Shown here: positions 18,152 to 26,712 of the stretch, piece by piece
Position numbering within the stretch: position 1 is the stretch's first letter
Layout of the letters: each line of letters begins with the position of its first letter
Assembly (NCBI RefSeq): GCF_003415675.1
Contig: NZ_QFZK01000028.1
Coordinates: forward strand, 1 to 38,064
DNA length: 38,064 nt
Reading direction: 5' to 3'
DNA from: Rhodoferax lacus
GTDB taxonomy: Bacteria > Pseudomonadota > Gammaproteobacteria > Burkholderiales > Burkholderiaceae_C
Translations under genes and position numbers: made by a program
The notes under the pieces: model-generated
What the model saw: the letters and a program-made list of their open reading frames with translations, nothing else
Told to the model about the DNA's origin: nothing
The model's database searches: none

Positions 18152-18994
18152 TCAACCGGGCATGACGAACGACAGCTTTCCCTTGTACTGGGACATCAGT
18201 CGCAGGAGATCGCCCAAATCGGTCCTATCATCCGCAATGGGGCGTGCATGCACCTGCATATACAGCTGCGAATCCTCCCAGTGTCCGCCGCCACTCAATT
18301 GCAGCGCGCCTTCCAGGGTGTCGAGCAGCAGCGCAGTATCCCCATTACCTTGCAAGACCAGGCGGTAGCTGCCAATGGGCAAGGTGCCGGAAATGCGCGA
18401 GTGCACGCTGGGGGCTAGCAGGGTTAACGCCCCACGGAAGGCAAGGCGCCGGTCGATTGAGGACAGCTCAAAGCCATCCGTACTCAAGTACAAACTGCCC
18501 TTAAGCTGGATCGAATTCCAGGGATAGCCCAAGCCGGCCAGCAGCGAGGCCGGCCATATGGATACGCTAGGCAGCATCTTTGCATGCCACCCGCGCAGGT
18601 CGGGCATGATGTGCAGGATGATGGCACTTTCCGTACAGCACTCGGCGTGCAATTGCAGGCCCACCCAGCCACTTTGCATCGTGACTCCCCAAGACACTTG
18701 TCCAGGCAACCGCGTGGAGTCCCTGCTACCCGGACCACCGCTGAGGACCAGCTGTGCCGAACCTTGCCATACCGTGCCCTCGCCATGCACGAGCAGAACG
18801 TGACCATCACTCCACTGCTCGACAACAGGCTTTACCCAGCGCGCTGGGGCAAACAGTAGGATTCCCAACAGCAAGCCTACTGCAGCTCCCAAGGCAAAAC
18901 CCACCCACACCCAATGGTCAGGGGATGTGTCAGCTGCCTTAGAGACCTCGGTTGAATACTGCAAGAGCTGAAGCCTCTCAAGGGATGCACACAA
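18152..18994 (-). CDS. gspN: GspN-like type II secretion protein N, orphan
   Basis: The protein is about 280 residues. One N-terminal membrane helix (about 29-48) is followed by a periplasmic part of repeated beta units: EGTVWQGSAQLVL, LPGQVSWGVTMQSGWVGLQL, SIQLKGSLYLSTDGFELSS and GSYRLVLQGNG, the pattern of the T2SSN family (usually 240-280 residues). GspN is an accessory inner-membrane component of type II secretion; no other secretion gene is present here. The start is uncertain: the frame opens at TTG 18994, and TTG 18964 has a better-placed GAGAGG. It lies 91 bases upstream of the cyclase gene on the same strand. Confidence 0.7.
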   Translation of the reverse strand: MCASLERLQLLQYSTEVSKAADTSPDHWVWVGFALGAAVGLLLGILLFAPARWVKPVVEQWSDGHVLLVHGEGTVWQGSAQLVLSGGPGSRDSTRLPGQVSWGVTMQSGWVGLQLHAECCTESAIILHIMPDLRGWHAKMLPSVSIWPASLLAGLGYPWNSIQLKGSLYLSTDGFELSSIDRRLAFRGALTLLAPSVHSRISGTLPIGSYRLVLQGNGDTALLLDTLEGALQLSGGGHWEDSQLYMQVHARPIADDRTDLGDLLRLMSQYKGKLSFVMPG

Positions 18995-19132
18995 AGATGG
19001 AGGTGAATTTCTTGCATTGGGACGCCAAACACAACTACCCCTTTTGAGTTTTCACAAGCTGCAGAAGGTACAAAACGCAAAAATAGCCGTCTGTTGCGGA
19101 ACTGTCCGCTGGCACTTTTTAAAGGAAATACC

Positions 19133-19684
19133 ATGTCCAGACTAAGCCTTACACCTATGAACGTTCCGGATGCATTTCAGTCGATGTATCGACAGATGGT
19201 AGAGCCATGGCGCAATGACGACTGGCTATTGGAAGATCTATTCAGACCAAGTCTTCGCGCCATGGACCCGATCTTTGGTCCATCATTCGATATCTTGGCT
19301 CGAAGTTTCTCCAATAACCTGCGCTTGGGTGAAAGCCTGTTAGGCGGCCTGGATGTGCATGTAGATGTCGTGGAAAAGAACGGAACGTATCGCGTGCGGG
19401 CAGATCTGCCAGGAGTCAAGAAGGAAGACATTAACGTGCGCATTGACGGCAATACCGTGAACATCGAAGCCAAAGCCCAAGATAGTGCCGAGAGCAAGGA
19501 TACAGATGGAAAGGTCGTATTCAGCGAACGCTATTGTGGTGCAGTCTCCCGCACGTTCAAACTCGACAAGGACTTGGATGAAACCAAGGCGACGGGCAAA
19601 TATACCGACGGTGTGCTGACGCTTGACCTTCCCAAAAAAGCGGGTGTTTCCAAGGTTGAAACGAAAGCTATAACGATCCAGTGA
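19133..19684 (+). CDS. Small heat-shock protein, Hsp20/alpha-crystallin family
   Basis: This 183-residue holding chaperone binds unfolding proteins in the cytoplasm. An N-terminal arm of about 70 residues precedes the alpha-crystallin domain, with VDVVEKNGTYRVRADLPGVKKEDINVRI, then VVFSERYCGAVSRTF and the DGVLTLDLPKK signature. It ends with the I-T-I motif used for oligomer contacts. The start ATG 19133 is fixed by AAAGGA seven bases upstream; an earlier ATG at 19094 lacks one. The paralogue at 20177-20611 points towards it from the other strand and is shorter. Expression is expected to be stress-induced, but no sigma-32 box is certain. Confidence 0.92.
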   Translation: MSRLSLTPMNVPDAFQSMYRQMVEPWRNDDWLLEDLFRPSLRAMDPIFGPSFDILARSFSNNLRLGESLLGGLDVHVDVVEKNGTYRVRADLPGVKKEDINVRIDGNTVNIEAKAQDSAESKDTDGKVVFSERYCGAVSRTFKLDKDLDETKATGKYTDGVLTLDLPKKAGVSKVETKAITIQ

Positions 19685-19704
19685 GGACCGTAGCACCTAG
19701 GCGC

Positions 19705-19739
19705 TGCCGTGGTCAGTCCATGGGGTTGGCACCACGGCA
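19705..19739. terminator. Perfect 9-bp hairpin downstream of the first hsp20
   Basis: TGCCGTGGT (19705-19713) pairs exactly with ACCACGGCA (19731-19739) around a 17-base loop, 20 bases after the hsp20 stop. The position suits a terminator, but there is no T-tract. Confidence 0.4.
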
Positions 19740-20176
19740 CCGATAGCGGTCTTGGCCTCTCAAGAGAGGTCCCTTGGTTCCGCTGCACGTACGCAAAGAT
19801 CGTGGCGGGCACCGAGGTAACCGACTACCCCTTGCGTCGATGGGAAATCGGATATGGCCACTGCCATACGCTGCAGTTGCTGCACTGCAGGGTGTATGAG
19901 GGCACCATGCCGAATGCTTGTACTAGGAATGCTTGGTAGGGTGTCCTACGCCAGTCTTCTGAATCAAGCCGCATCTCAGGCTTGGAAGTTGGCGTTTCGC
20001 CCTATATTGGTCGAAGCCGTTCATGATGGCCGATCTTTGTGTGCCGTGAATTCAGCAGCGTACTCGATCTCTGAGAAGCAGTCACAAGTGGATACCGCTT
20101 CAATGGGCGGTTATCTTAGCGATGCATTGTCCGAAACGCAAGCGTACGCACCACCCCCACGAACGTGCCACATCGG
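19740..20176. other. Gap between convergent hsp20 genes, no gene seen
   Basis: About 440 bases separate the two convergent Hsp20 genes. Short open frames exist on both strands, but none has a ribosome binding site, coding-like composition or a recognisable domain. Decayed sequence is possible; nothing can be named. Confidence 0.3.
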
Positions 20177-20611
20177 CTATTGCACCTGAACCATCTTGGA
20201 GTCTGTCAGAGAAGCCACTTTCTTTGGCAGTTCGAGCTGCAGCAAACCGTCACTGAACTTTGCAACTACCTTGCCCTCATCCACATCCTGGGCCAGAGTA
20301 AATGCGCGGCGAAGCGTTCCATGGCGACGCTCGTTGCGCAACACTGTAATTCCATGGTCTTTGAGATTTTTCACGGCGTAGGCATGCGCATCAATTTGCA
20401 ACCTGTTGCCGTCAATGCGCACACTAATATCTTCCTTCTTAACACCTGGCAAATCAGCAAGGACTTTGTAGGCACCATTCACTTCTACCATATCGACGCG
20501 GATATCGCTCAGATCGGTCTCCCAATCGGCTTTCCAACTGGATGCCGCACGGCGGAACATACGTTCCATTGAATCATTCAGCCGCTTGTCCAATATACGC
20601 AACTTATTCAT
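20177..20611 (-). CDS. Small heat-shock protein, Hsp20 family, second copy
   Basis: At 144 residues it has a short N-terminal arm (MNKLRILDKRLNDSMERMF) and an alpha-crystallin domain: VDMVEVNGAYKVLADLPGVK, KEDISVRIDGNRLQ, then the SDGLLQLELPKK signature near the end. A V-Q-V tail replaces the usual I-x-I. A clear AAAGGA lies seven bases before ATG 20611. It is transcribed divergently from the histidine kinase gene, and the 125-base space between them contains an FNR-like site (20715-20728). It differs enough from the first Hsp20 that a recent tandem duplication is unlikely. Confidence 0.92.
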   Translation of the reverse strand: MNKLRILDKRLNDSMERMFRRAASSWKADWETDLSDIRVDMVEVNGAYKVLADLPGVKKEDISVRIDGNRLQIDAHAYAVKNLKDHGITVLRNERRHGTLRRAFTLAQDVDEGKVVAKFSDGLLQLELPKKVASLTDSKMVQVQ

Positions 20612-20714
20612 TTCAAATTCCTTTACATTTATGGATAGATTAAGCCCTTTACCTGCACTGCTGCAGTGGAGTAGCTAGGTCCACACCAGCCTAGGCCATA
20701 GATGGGAGCAAAAC

Positions 20715-20728
20715 TTGATAAGTCGCAA
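20715..20728. promoter_or_regulatory. Weak FNR/FixK-like site between hsp20 and the sensor kinase
   Basis: TTGAT-AAGT-CGCAA matches 8 of 10 defined bases of the FNR consensus TTGAT-N4-ATCAA. It lies in the divergent promoter region, close to the kinase start. A match this good occurs by chance in a few per cent of intergenic regions of this length. Confidence 0.25.
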
Positions 20729-20736
20729 GTTCGCCG

Positions 20737-22557
20737 ATGATTGCGTGCAACACTGATATGCCAGCAGCCGTTCCCTCAAACCCGGAGTTGCAGCATGCCT
20801 GTTACCAAGCCCTGTTCGAACGCAGTTCCGTCGCGCTGCTGATTGTGGCTTCTGACACCTTGCGGGTCCTGGCTGCCAATGAGGCAGCGGGACACTGCTT
20901 CGACTACCCGGTAGAACGCATGCTCGAGTTAAATCTGGACGTTTTATTCCATCCGGATGACAGGCTATCGATTCAGCATGCATTGCAGTTCAACAAGCAG
21001 CAGCTGGAGCCCATACATTGCAGAACGTTCCGCTCTATGGGGGAGGCCGACCTTGTGGAAATGGAAGTGTCCAAGCTGGAATGCAACGGTACCCACGTTT
21101 GCATGTTGTTCATTCACGAATTGAAGCAGCTGCGGCCGCCCATCCCGCACTCGAACGCCACCATTCAGCCGCCTCTGGTTGACATTGAGGACGGATTCCT
21201 TCAATTGGACCAGAAAGCACGGTTCACATTTGTCAACGCCAAGGCGGAGAAACTGCTCCATCGGCGTGGCGAGGATCTGTTGGGTCAGGTCATATGGGAA
21301 AGTATTCCTGAAGCCCTTCAGACAGATCACCATTTTCATTTCACGATGGCCCTTCAGGGGCATTGGCCCAGTAGCTACGACGTGATCTATCCTGACTGTC
21401 AGGTGCGCCATCAGGTGCGCGTGTACCCTTCCAGCAATGGCATCTCCGTTGTCTTTCGGGACGTCACGCAGCACCACATTGAGTTGGAACGCCTCAACCA
21501 GGAACAGGCCCGATTAAATGCCATTGTCAACGCCTCGCACGAGGCCATCATCAGCACCGATGCACATGGCTTGATTCAGATTTTCAGTCCGAGTGCCGGG
21601 CGCATTTTTGGTGTCCCGCATGAAGCCATGTTGGGCAAAAGCGTGGAGATGCTGCTGCCCGAGCGCTTCCGTGCGGCCCACACCAACATGCGGGAGGAGT
21701 TCGCTCGTACGCAATGCACAAGTGGCCGCATGATGGGATTGCGCAGAGTCAAGGGGCTGCGATCCGACGGCGTGGAGATTGACCTTGAAGGGACTATTGC
21801 GAACGTACTGATTCAGGGGCATCCGGTTCTGATCACTACCTTGCGCGACGTCACGCACAACCTGATTGCCGAAGCGGAACAACAAGTCATGCGTAAGCGC
21901 CTCTCACATTTGACGCACCGGCTAATGTTGCAGGAAAAGGATTTGATCAGACGGATATCGCTGGCCCTGCATGACCAACTGGGCCAAACCCTGGCCGCCG
22001 TCCGTATAGTTCACGAGACCATTGCAGCCTTACGCTCGCAGGGAAATTCGGTCGAACAATCTCGACTATTTGGTCAACTTGGCACACTCATCGAGCAGTC
22101 AATTCGCGAAGTGCGTGTGGTCTTGGCGGACCTGCAGCCTCCGATGTTGGGTGAAAATGGTCTGGCAGCCGCACTGGACAATGAGCTGCGCAACCGTGCA
22201 GGTTCACAAAAGGACATGCAAATGGTGCTCCAGGCACCACCAGAAGTGGCCGGCATCCGCTGGCCTGCTGCGGTCGAGCATGCAGTCTTCATGATCGCCC
22301 GGGAGGCAGTAGAAAACGCTATTCGACACTCTGGAGCCAACCTGCTGAAGCTGTCATTGGCAGGCAGTCCCGCGGATCTGACCATGGAGGTCTGGGACAA
22401 CGGATGCGGTTATCCGGCCAATGCGGAGGCGACTGCTGGACACTTGGGTTTAGCCGGCATGCACGAACGGGCGAATTCCATTGGTGCCCATATCACCCTG
22501 AATTCTGGTGATAAAGGGGGTGCGCACCTCAGTCTGCATTGGGAGAATGCAGAATGA
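20737..22557 (+). CDS. PAS-PAS-PAS sensor histidine kinase (HisKA_3/NarX-type)
   Basis: The protein is about 606 residues with no membrane segment, so a cytoplasmic sensor. Three PAS domains are visible (about 22-130, 148-245 and 260-375), followed by a HisKA_3 dimerisation helix RRISLALHDQLGQTLA with phospho-acceptor H412 and an HATPase_c domain (ENAIRHSG, WDNGCGY, GLAGMHER). The third PAS has LPERFRAAH with H315 where FixL carries its haem-ligating His, and an Arg in GLRRV where FixL has its distal Arg; see findings. The start is uncertain (20737 or 20758), as neither has a good ribosome binding site. The stop overlaps the response regulator gene by ATGA, so the two form a pair. Confidence 0.9.
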   Translation: MIACNTDMPAAVPSNPELQHACYQALFERSSVALLIVASDTLRVLAANEAAGHCFDYPVERMLELNLDVLFHPDDRLSIQHALQFNKQQLEPIHCRTFRSMGEADLVEMEVSKLECNGTHVCMLFIHELKQLRPPIPHSNATIQPPLVDIEDGFLQLDQKARFTFVNAKAEKLLHRRGEDLLGQVIWESIPEALQTDHHFHFTMALQGHWPSSYDVIYPDCQVRHQVRVYPSSNGISVVFRDVTQHHIELERLNQEQARLNAIVNASHEAIISTDAHGLIQIFSPSAGRIFGVPHEAMLGKSVEMLLPERFRAAHTNMREEFARTQCTSGRMMGLRRVKGLRSDGVEIDLEGTIANVLIQGHPVLITTLRDVTHNLIAEAEQQVMRKRLSHLTHRLMLQEKDLIRRISLALHDQLGQTLAAVRIVHETIAALRSQGNSVEQSRLFGQLGTLIEQSIREVRVVLADLQPPMLGENGLAAALDNELRNRAGSQKDMQMVLQAPPEVAGIRWPAAVEHAVFMIAREAVENAIRHSGANLLKLSLAGSPADLTMEVWDNGCGYPANAEATAGHLGLAGMHERANSIGAHITLNSGDKGGAHLSLHWENAE

Positions 22558-23195
22558 TCAAGCTGTTCTTGGTCGATGACCATCAAATCATGCGTGAAGG
22601 TCTGCGTGTGTTGCTGCAGACTTGGGGCTACCAGGTGGTGGGAGAGTCCGCCGATTTGACGCAAGCCTTGGCGGCAATCCAGAAACTACAGCCCGATGTA
22701 CTTCTGTTGGATCTGCACTTGGGTGATCGCTCCGGGCTGGAATTGCTAGCCGAGTTACAAAGCCGCAATATGCACACCCGCTGTGTGGTCCTGAGCATGC
22801 TAGCCCAGCCTAACATGATTGCGGAGGCATTGCGACTCGGGGCACTGGGTTATGTGCTTAAGGGCTCCGCTGGGCGCGAGCTTGCGACGGCCATTGAAGC
22901 GGCAGCATCTGGTCAGCGCTTTTTGGGCCCAGAGGTCTCTGCAATGGCCGTACAGTCATTTACACAACCGCACTCCGCAGATCCGGTTGAGACCCTTTCA
23001 CCGCGGGAAAGGCAAGTGATTTCCATGGTGGTTCAAGGTCTGTCCAGCGCAACCATCGGAAGCTTCTTGCACCTTTCACCGAAGACGGTTGCAACCTACC
23101 GCAGCCGTCTAATGGCAAAACTCAACGTCAAGGACGTGCCAGCGCTGGTGCGACTGGCCATCCGCCACAAAATGTTTGAGGATGGGCATCCCTAG
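22554..23195 (+). CDS. NarL/FixJ-type response regulator
   Basis: The protein has 213 residues. The receiver domain has LVDDHQ (acidic pair D8, D9), phospho-acceptor D53 in VLLLDLHLGD, a switch Ser/Thr in VVLSML and the Lys in GYVLKG. A short linker leads to a LuxR-type HTH (LSPRERQVISMVVQGLSSATIGSFLHLSPKTVATYRSRLM). It is the expected phosphorylation partner of the kinase whose gene it overlaps (ATGA). Targets are unknown; the neighbouring stress genes, including the Crp/Fnr gene 155 bases downstream, are natural candidates. Confidence 0.93.
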   Translation: MIKLFLVDDHQIMREGLRVLLQTWGYQVVGESADLTQALAAIQKLQPDVLLLDLHLGDRSGLELLAELQSRNMHTRCVVLSMLAQPNMIAEALRLGALGYVLKGSAGRELATAIEAAASGQRFLGPEVSAMAVQSFTQPHSADPVETLSPRERQVISMVVQGLSSATIGSFLHLSPKTVATYRSRLMAKLNVKDVPALVRLAIRHKMFEDGHP

Positions 23196-23350
23196 ATTTT
23201 TGGATGCAGCGAGTGAGTGCCTCTATCAAACAAGACCGACAGTAAGAGTCAAAGTCTCCCTACAGACACCAGGGTGGACCACACCTAGAGTACGAATCTT
23301 ACATCGATAGGCGCGCCCACCGGGCACACGGTGTGAGGGATTCAAGCAAC

Positions 23351-24109
23351 ATGCATGTACACGAAGCACCAAGCACCGAAACATCCGTATATTCGCCTGT
23401 CAGTGCTCGCTCCCCTTGGGTGAATATGGACCGTGACCATGCTTCCTTGAGCGAGGTCATGTCATTGATAGGTTATCGAGCCCCTGGTACCACCTTACAG
23501 AGTAGTCTGAAATTTCGTATACGTCGCTTACGTGCAGGTCAGAGCGTCTTTGTCATGGGACAGTTGTTCGGCGGACTCTATGTGGTCAGACTCGGTGCGC
23601 TGAAATCAGTCATTACACACACGGATGGCTACGAACATGTAACTTCCTTTTCCAACCGGGGTGACGTGCTGGGAAGCGATGGGGTGTGCGACGGGCACTA
23701 TTGGTGTGAAGCCGTCGCATTAAACGATTGTGAAGTGATACGCTTGCCCGCTGATATCATTTTCTCCTCCGATCGCAGTAGTGATGATGTGGAAAGAATG
23801 CTGTACTGGGCCTCCAGTCGTGAGGTGACGCGCGAACAAGCCGCCATTACGGTAATGCATACAGCGAAGTCGGAAGTCCGTGTCGCACGTTTTATATTGG
23901 CGCAGTCTGAACGTTTTGCGGCCATGGGCTGTTCAGCGTCTCGTTTTACCTTGCCCATGACGAGACGCGATATCGGAAGCTACTTGAGCTTGACACTGGA
24001 AACAGTCAGCCGTGCCTTCTCTACTCTGCACCAGTTGGGCATTATTCATGTATCCAGTCGAGATATCACCATTTGTTCGATGGACACACTGAGGACTTAC
24101 GAAGGCTGA
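23351..24109 (+). CDS. Crp/Fnr-family regulator without Fe-S cysteines (FixK/Dnr-like)
   Basis: The protein has 252 residues. A cyclic-nucleotide-binding-like beta roll (about 45-150) and a dimer helix precede an HTH_Crp domain with RRDIGSYLSLTLETVSRAFSTL. The recognition helix has E-x2-S-R, the set used by FNR to read TTGAT half-sites. The N-terminus has no cysteine cluster, so it should not carry the [4Fe-4S] oxygen sensor of FNR; FixK and Dnr proteins share this lack. ATG 23351 lies 11 bases after GAGGG; a GTG at 23333 is less likely. It sits directly after a kinase/response-regulator pair, reminiscent of FixL-FixJ-FixK order. Confidence 0.85.
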   Translation: MHVHEAPSTETSVYSPVSARSPWVNMDRDHASLSEVMSLIGYRAPGTTLQSSLKFRIRRLRAGQSVFVMGQLFGGLYVVRLGALKSVITHTDGYEHVTSFSNRGDVLGSDGVCDGHYWCEAVALNDCEVIRLPADIIFSSDRSSDDVERMLYWASSREVTREQAAITVMHTAKSEVRVARFILAQSERFAAMGCSASRFTLPMTRRDIGSYLSLTLETVSRAFSTLHQLGIIHVSSRDITICSMDTLRTYEG

Positions 24110-24138
24110 CAGCATTTCCTCTGAACAATCTGTGGGAA

Positions 24139-25959
24139 ATGCGTTACAAGATCAATCCCTTGAGCGAACAAGAGTTGCGCTCGCGCGCACGTAATCGTTT
24201 TCGCATTCCCGGTACCGCCAATTCTGCCGGGCAGCCCGAAACCGATGTCCCGAGATTGCTGGAAGACCTCGCCGTCAGCAAAATCGAATTGGAGATGCAG
24301 AATGAGCATTTGCAGGAGACGCGCTCCAAAGTGGAGATGGCGCTCAAGCAGTCCTCGGAGCTCTTTGATTTTTCACCGGTAGCCTTTTTTCGGCTTGACG
24401 CCAAGGGCATCATTCTCAAATCCAATTTGGTCGCCTCGAAGATGCTGGAAATGGATCGTACGCATCTGGTTGAGAAGCCATTTGATCAGTTTATCGTTGC
24501 GACGCAGCGAGACCAAATGCATACTCTGATGGAGCGGGCATCTCACTTCGGCGTGAACGAGCACTGTGAATTGGTTCTTCTGGAGGCGGGCTTAGCGGCA
24601 CGGCATGTACAAGCCGATTTGGCCCCTCTCGCTCCTGGCCAGGGCTTCCTGCTGACACTGATAGATATCACGGAGCGGATACGGCTTGAGCATCAGTTGA
24701 GAGACGATGAACAACGTTGGAAATTTGCTCTGGATGCCGCAGGCGACGGCGTCTGGGACTGGAATGTTCAAACCGGTTGCGTAAAATATTCGAGCAAGCT
24801 GTTGCAGCTATTTGGCTACGGCGTGGATGAGTTTAGCGGCACACTGGACGCTTGGCGAAACCTACTACATCCGGAAGATCAGTCGAATTTCTTACTTACC
24901 ATGCAAGCCTGCTTGTCCGGAACGAATCCAAGATTTTCTATCGAACAGCGGGTTCTTTGCAAAGACGGAAGCTACAAGTGGATTCTCTGTCGCGGTGCGG
25001 TTTTTTCTGCAGCGCAGGATGGTACAGCTAAGCGATTGATCGGAACACACGTAGACATCACGGGGCGTAAGCAAATGGAACTCCATTTCCAGAAAATGAG
25101 CGGCCTGCATCAAGCCGCCTTTGATTCATTGCCAAGCCGGGTGGCGGTCCTCGATAACGATGGCCTAGTGCTTCAAACCAATGCTGCATTGAATGCCCAC
25201 CTCCAGAGTCTGGCCCATGGCTATGCATCAGAAGATGGATTGATAGGCACACACTATGCACGGATAATTACCGCCCTGATTGGTTCTCAACCGGATATTG
25301 AACAAGAGGCGATGGACGCCGTTTCAGAGGTTATCAAGGGAGTCCGTCCGGGTTATGAGTTGGAATATGCCTTGTCCACAGATTCTGTGGAGCAATGGTT
25401 TCTCATGAATGTCACACCCATTCGCGATGGTACGGCCCGCGCTGCTGTCAGTCTCCAGGACATCACTCAGATTCACAAGGACCTCGGGCAAAGCTTGGAT
25501 GAAGCACATTTTCTTCGTGTGGCTGAGGCTGAACTATCCCGCGCGGTCCGCTATGGGCACCCGCTGATGATGCTGTGCTTGGGACTGGATCCCAATTCAT
25601 ATACCGATGCGCGTCCAACCCTGATGAACAATTTGGTCCGTATCATCCAGGGCTTGCTGCGAAGTGCTGATATTCTGGGTCGGGCACAGCAGGACACTCT
25701 GGAAATTGTCTTGCCCAACACGGCGCAGGACGGTGGCGAAACCTTGGCATCGCGAATCGTCTCCAATGTCTCAGCCTGTCCAATCGATGTGAATGGCCGC
25801 TTGGTCTACCTTTCGGTCAGTATCGGAGCTCGTCAACGGTTTCAGGAGGCCTCTTATGCCGCACTCCAAGCCCGTGCACAAGTGGCCTTGCAGTTAGCGC
25901 GTGACCGCGGCGGCAATGGTGTCGTGCTCGACACGGCTGGTAGTCCGTGCCTCTGGTAA
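24139..25959 (+). CDS. Multi-PAS protein with degenerate GGDEF domain
   Basis: The protein is about 606 residues. After a coiled-coil-like start (LEDLAVSKIELEMQNEHLQE) come a PAS (about 75-185), a PAS-PAC of the PAS_3 type (about 200-320, WDWNVQTG...FGYGVDEFSG...HPED) and a third PAS (about 335-450). The C-terminal 150 residues follow a GGDEF fold, but where GGDEF should stand there is AQQDTLEI (in ILGRAQQDTLEIVLP), so cyclase activity is not expected. Role: signal input to another protein, or a c-di-GMP or GTP-binding effector. ATG 24139 has GTGGGAA upstream and starts 29 bases after the Crp/Fnr stop; an ATG at 24073 would overlap that gene and is not used. Confidence 0.8.
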   Translation: MRYKINPLSEQELRSRARNRFRIPGTANSAGQPETDVPRLLEDLAVSKIELEMQNEHLQETRSKVEMALKQSSELFDFSPVAFFRLDAKGIILKSNLVASKMLEMDRTHLVEKPFDQFIVATQRDQMHTLMERASHFGVNEHCELVLLEAGLAARHVQADLAPLAPGQGFLLTLIDITERIRLEHQLRDDEQRWKFALDAAGDGVWDWNVQTGCVKYSSKLLQLFGYGVDEFSGTLDAWRNLLHPEDQSNFLLTMQACLSGTNPRFSIEQRVLCKDGSYKWILCRGAVFSAAQDGTAKRLIGTHVDITGRKQMELHFQKMSGLHQAAFDSLPSRVAVLDNDGLVLQTNAALNAHLQSLAHGYASEDGLIGTHYARIITALIGSQPDIEQEAMDAVSEVIKGVRPGYELEYALSTDSVEQWFLMNVTPIRDGTARAAVSLQDITQIHKDLGQSLDEAHFLRVAEAELSRAVRYGHPLMMLCLGLDPNSYTDARPTLMNNLVRIIQGLLRSADILGRAQQDTLEIVLPNTAQDGGETLASRIVSNVSACPIDVNGRLVYLSVSIGARQRFQEASYAALQARAQVALQLARDRGGNGVVLDTAGSPCLW

Positions 25960-26012
25960 TGTATGGTACGCGTGGACTGGCCGCGCTGGATTCGCTCATC
26001 TTGCCGCAGCAA

Positions 26013-26705
26013 CTACCTACGCAGGAGCAATTCCTCCACAGGAACATCACCCGGTTCGCTGAAATACCTAAGAAACCAGTTGATGGCCAGGACTGTGACC
26101 GCATCAAGCGTGCCAAACTCTTCAAAGAGATGGGTGGCACGGGGAATAATTTTGAGATCAGTCAGGCAGGCCATGGTCTGCGCACAAGCGCGATTGACGG
26201 CCAGCACATAGGGATCTTTCGCCCCTACGATCAGGAGTGTGGGTGCACGCACGTCAGCCAAGTAGCCGTCGGCCATGTCGGGTCGACCGCTGCGGGAAAC
26301 AATGGCACGGACTTCGGACGGCATCAGTGCAGCAGCAACCATCGCTGCCGCAGTGCCGTAGCCGGAAGAAAAAAGTCCAAGAGGCAGTGACTTAGCTTCG
26401 TAGCGACCTTTCAGCCACAGCAAGGCATCCTGCAAACGCTCAGACAACATACTGATGTTCGACTGTGCTACCTGCTGCAGGGCCTCTTCGTGAGTAAGCA
26501 GATCGAACAGCACAGTTCCCAGACCATAGTCGTTGAACAGTTTTGCCACGTGGCGGTCGCGCGAACCCTGCCTGCGACTTCCACCGCATTGTGAAAAAAC
26601 GACCATCCCACGGGCTTGGACGGGCAATCCCCACTCACCTGCCAGGCCATGTGAACCGATCATTCCATTTTCCCAGACGATGGCAGATTTATCTGAAGGA
26701 ATCAT
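26013..26705 (-). CDS. Dienelactone-hydrolase-like alpha/beta fold protein, catalytic Ser replaced
   Basis: The protein has 230 residues. The C-terminal part is typical of the small alpha/beta hydrolases found with phosphoribosyltransferases in stress islands: VRAIVSRSGRPDMADGYLADV, RAPTLLIVGAKDPYV (acid D) and IPRATHLFEE (His). At the nucleophile elbow, however, the usual GLFGASTGAAA-like sequence reads GLFSSGYGTAAA (residues 110-121), so the Ser position is Gly115. The HG of the oxyanion loop is also gone (FSQCGGSRR). A non-catalytic or altered role is likely. ATG 26705 is seven bases after the groEL-like stop, so it is co-transcribed with it; a start further upstream would run into groEL. 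Confidence 0.72.
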   Translation of the reverse strand: MIPSDKSAIVWENGMIGSHGLAGEWGLPVQARGMVVFSQCGGSRRQGSRDRHVAKLFNDYGLGTVLFDLLTHEEALQQVAQSNISMLSERLQDALLWLKGRYEAKSLPLGLFSSGYGTAAAMVAAALMPSEVRAIVSRSGRPDMADGYLADVRAPTLLIVGAKDPYVLAVNRACAQTMACLTDLKIIPRATHLFEEFGTLDAVTVLAINWFLRYFSEPGDVPVEELLLRR

Positions 26706-26712
26706 CGCCGAG

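Noticed and set aside
24073..24138. Earlier start for the multi-PAS protein
   Set aside because: It would overlap the Crp/Fnr gene by 37 bases and has no ribosome binding site; ATG 24139 has one.
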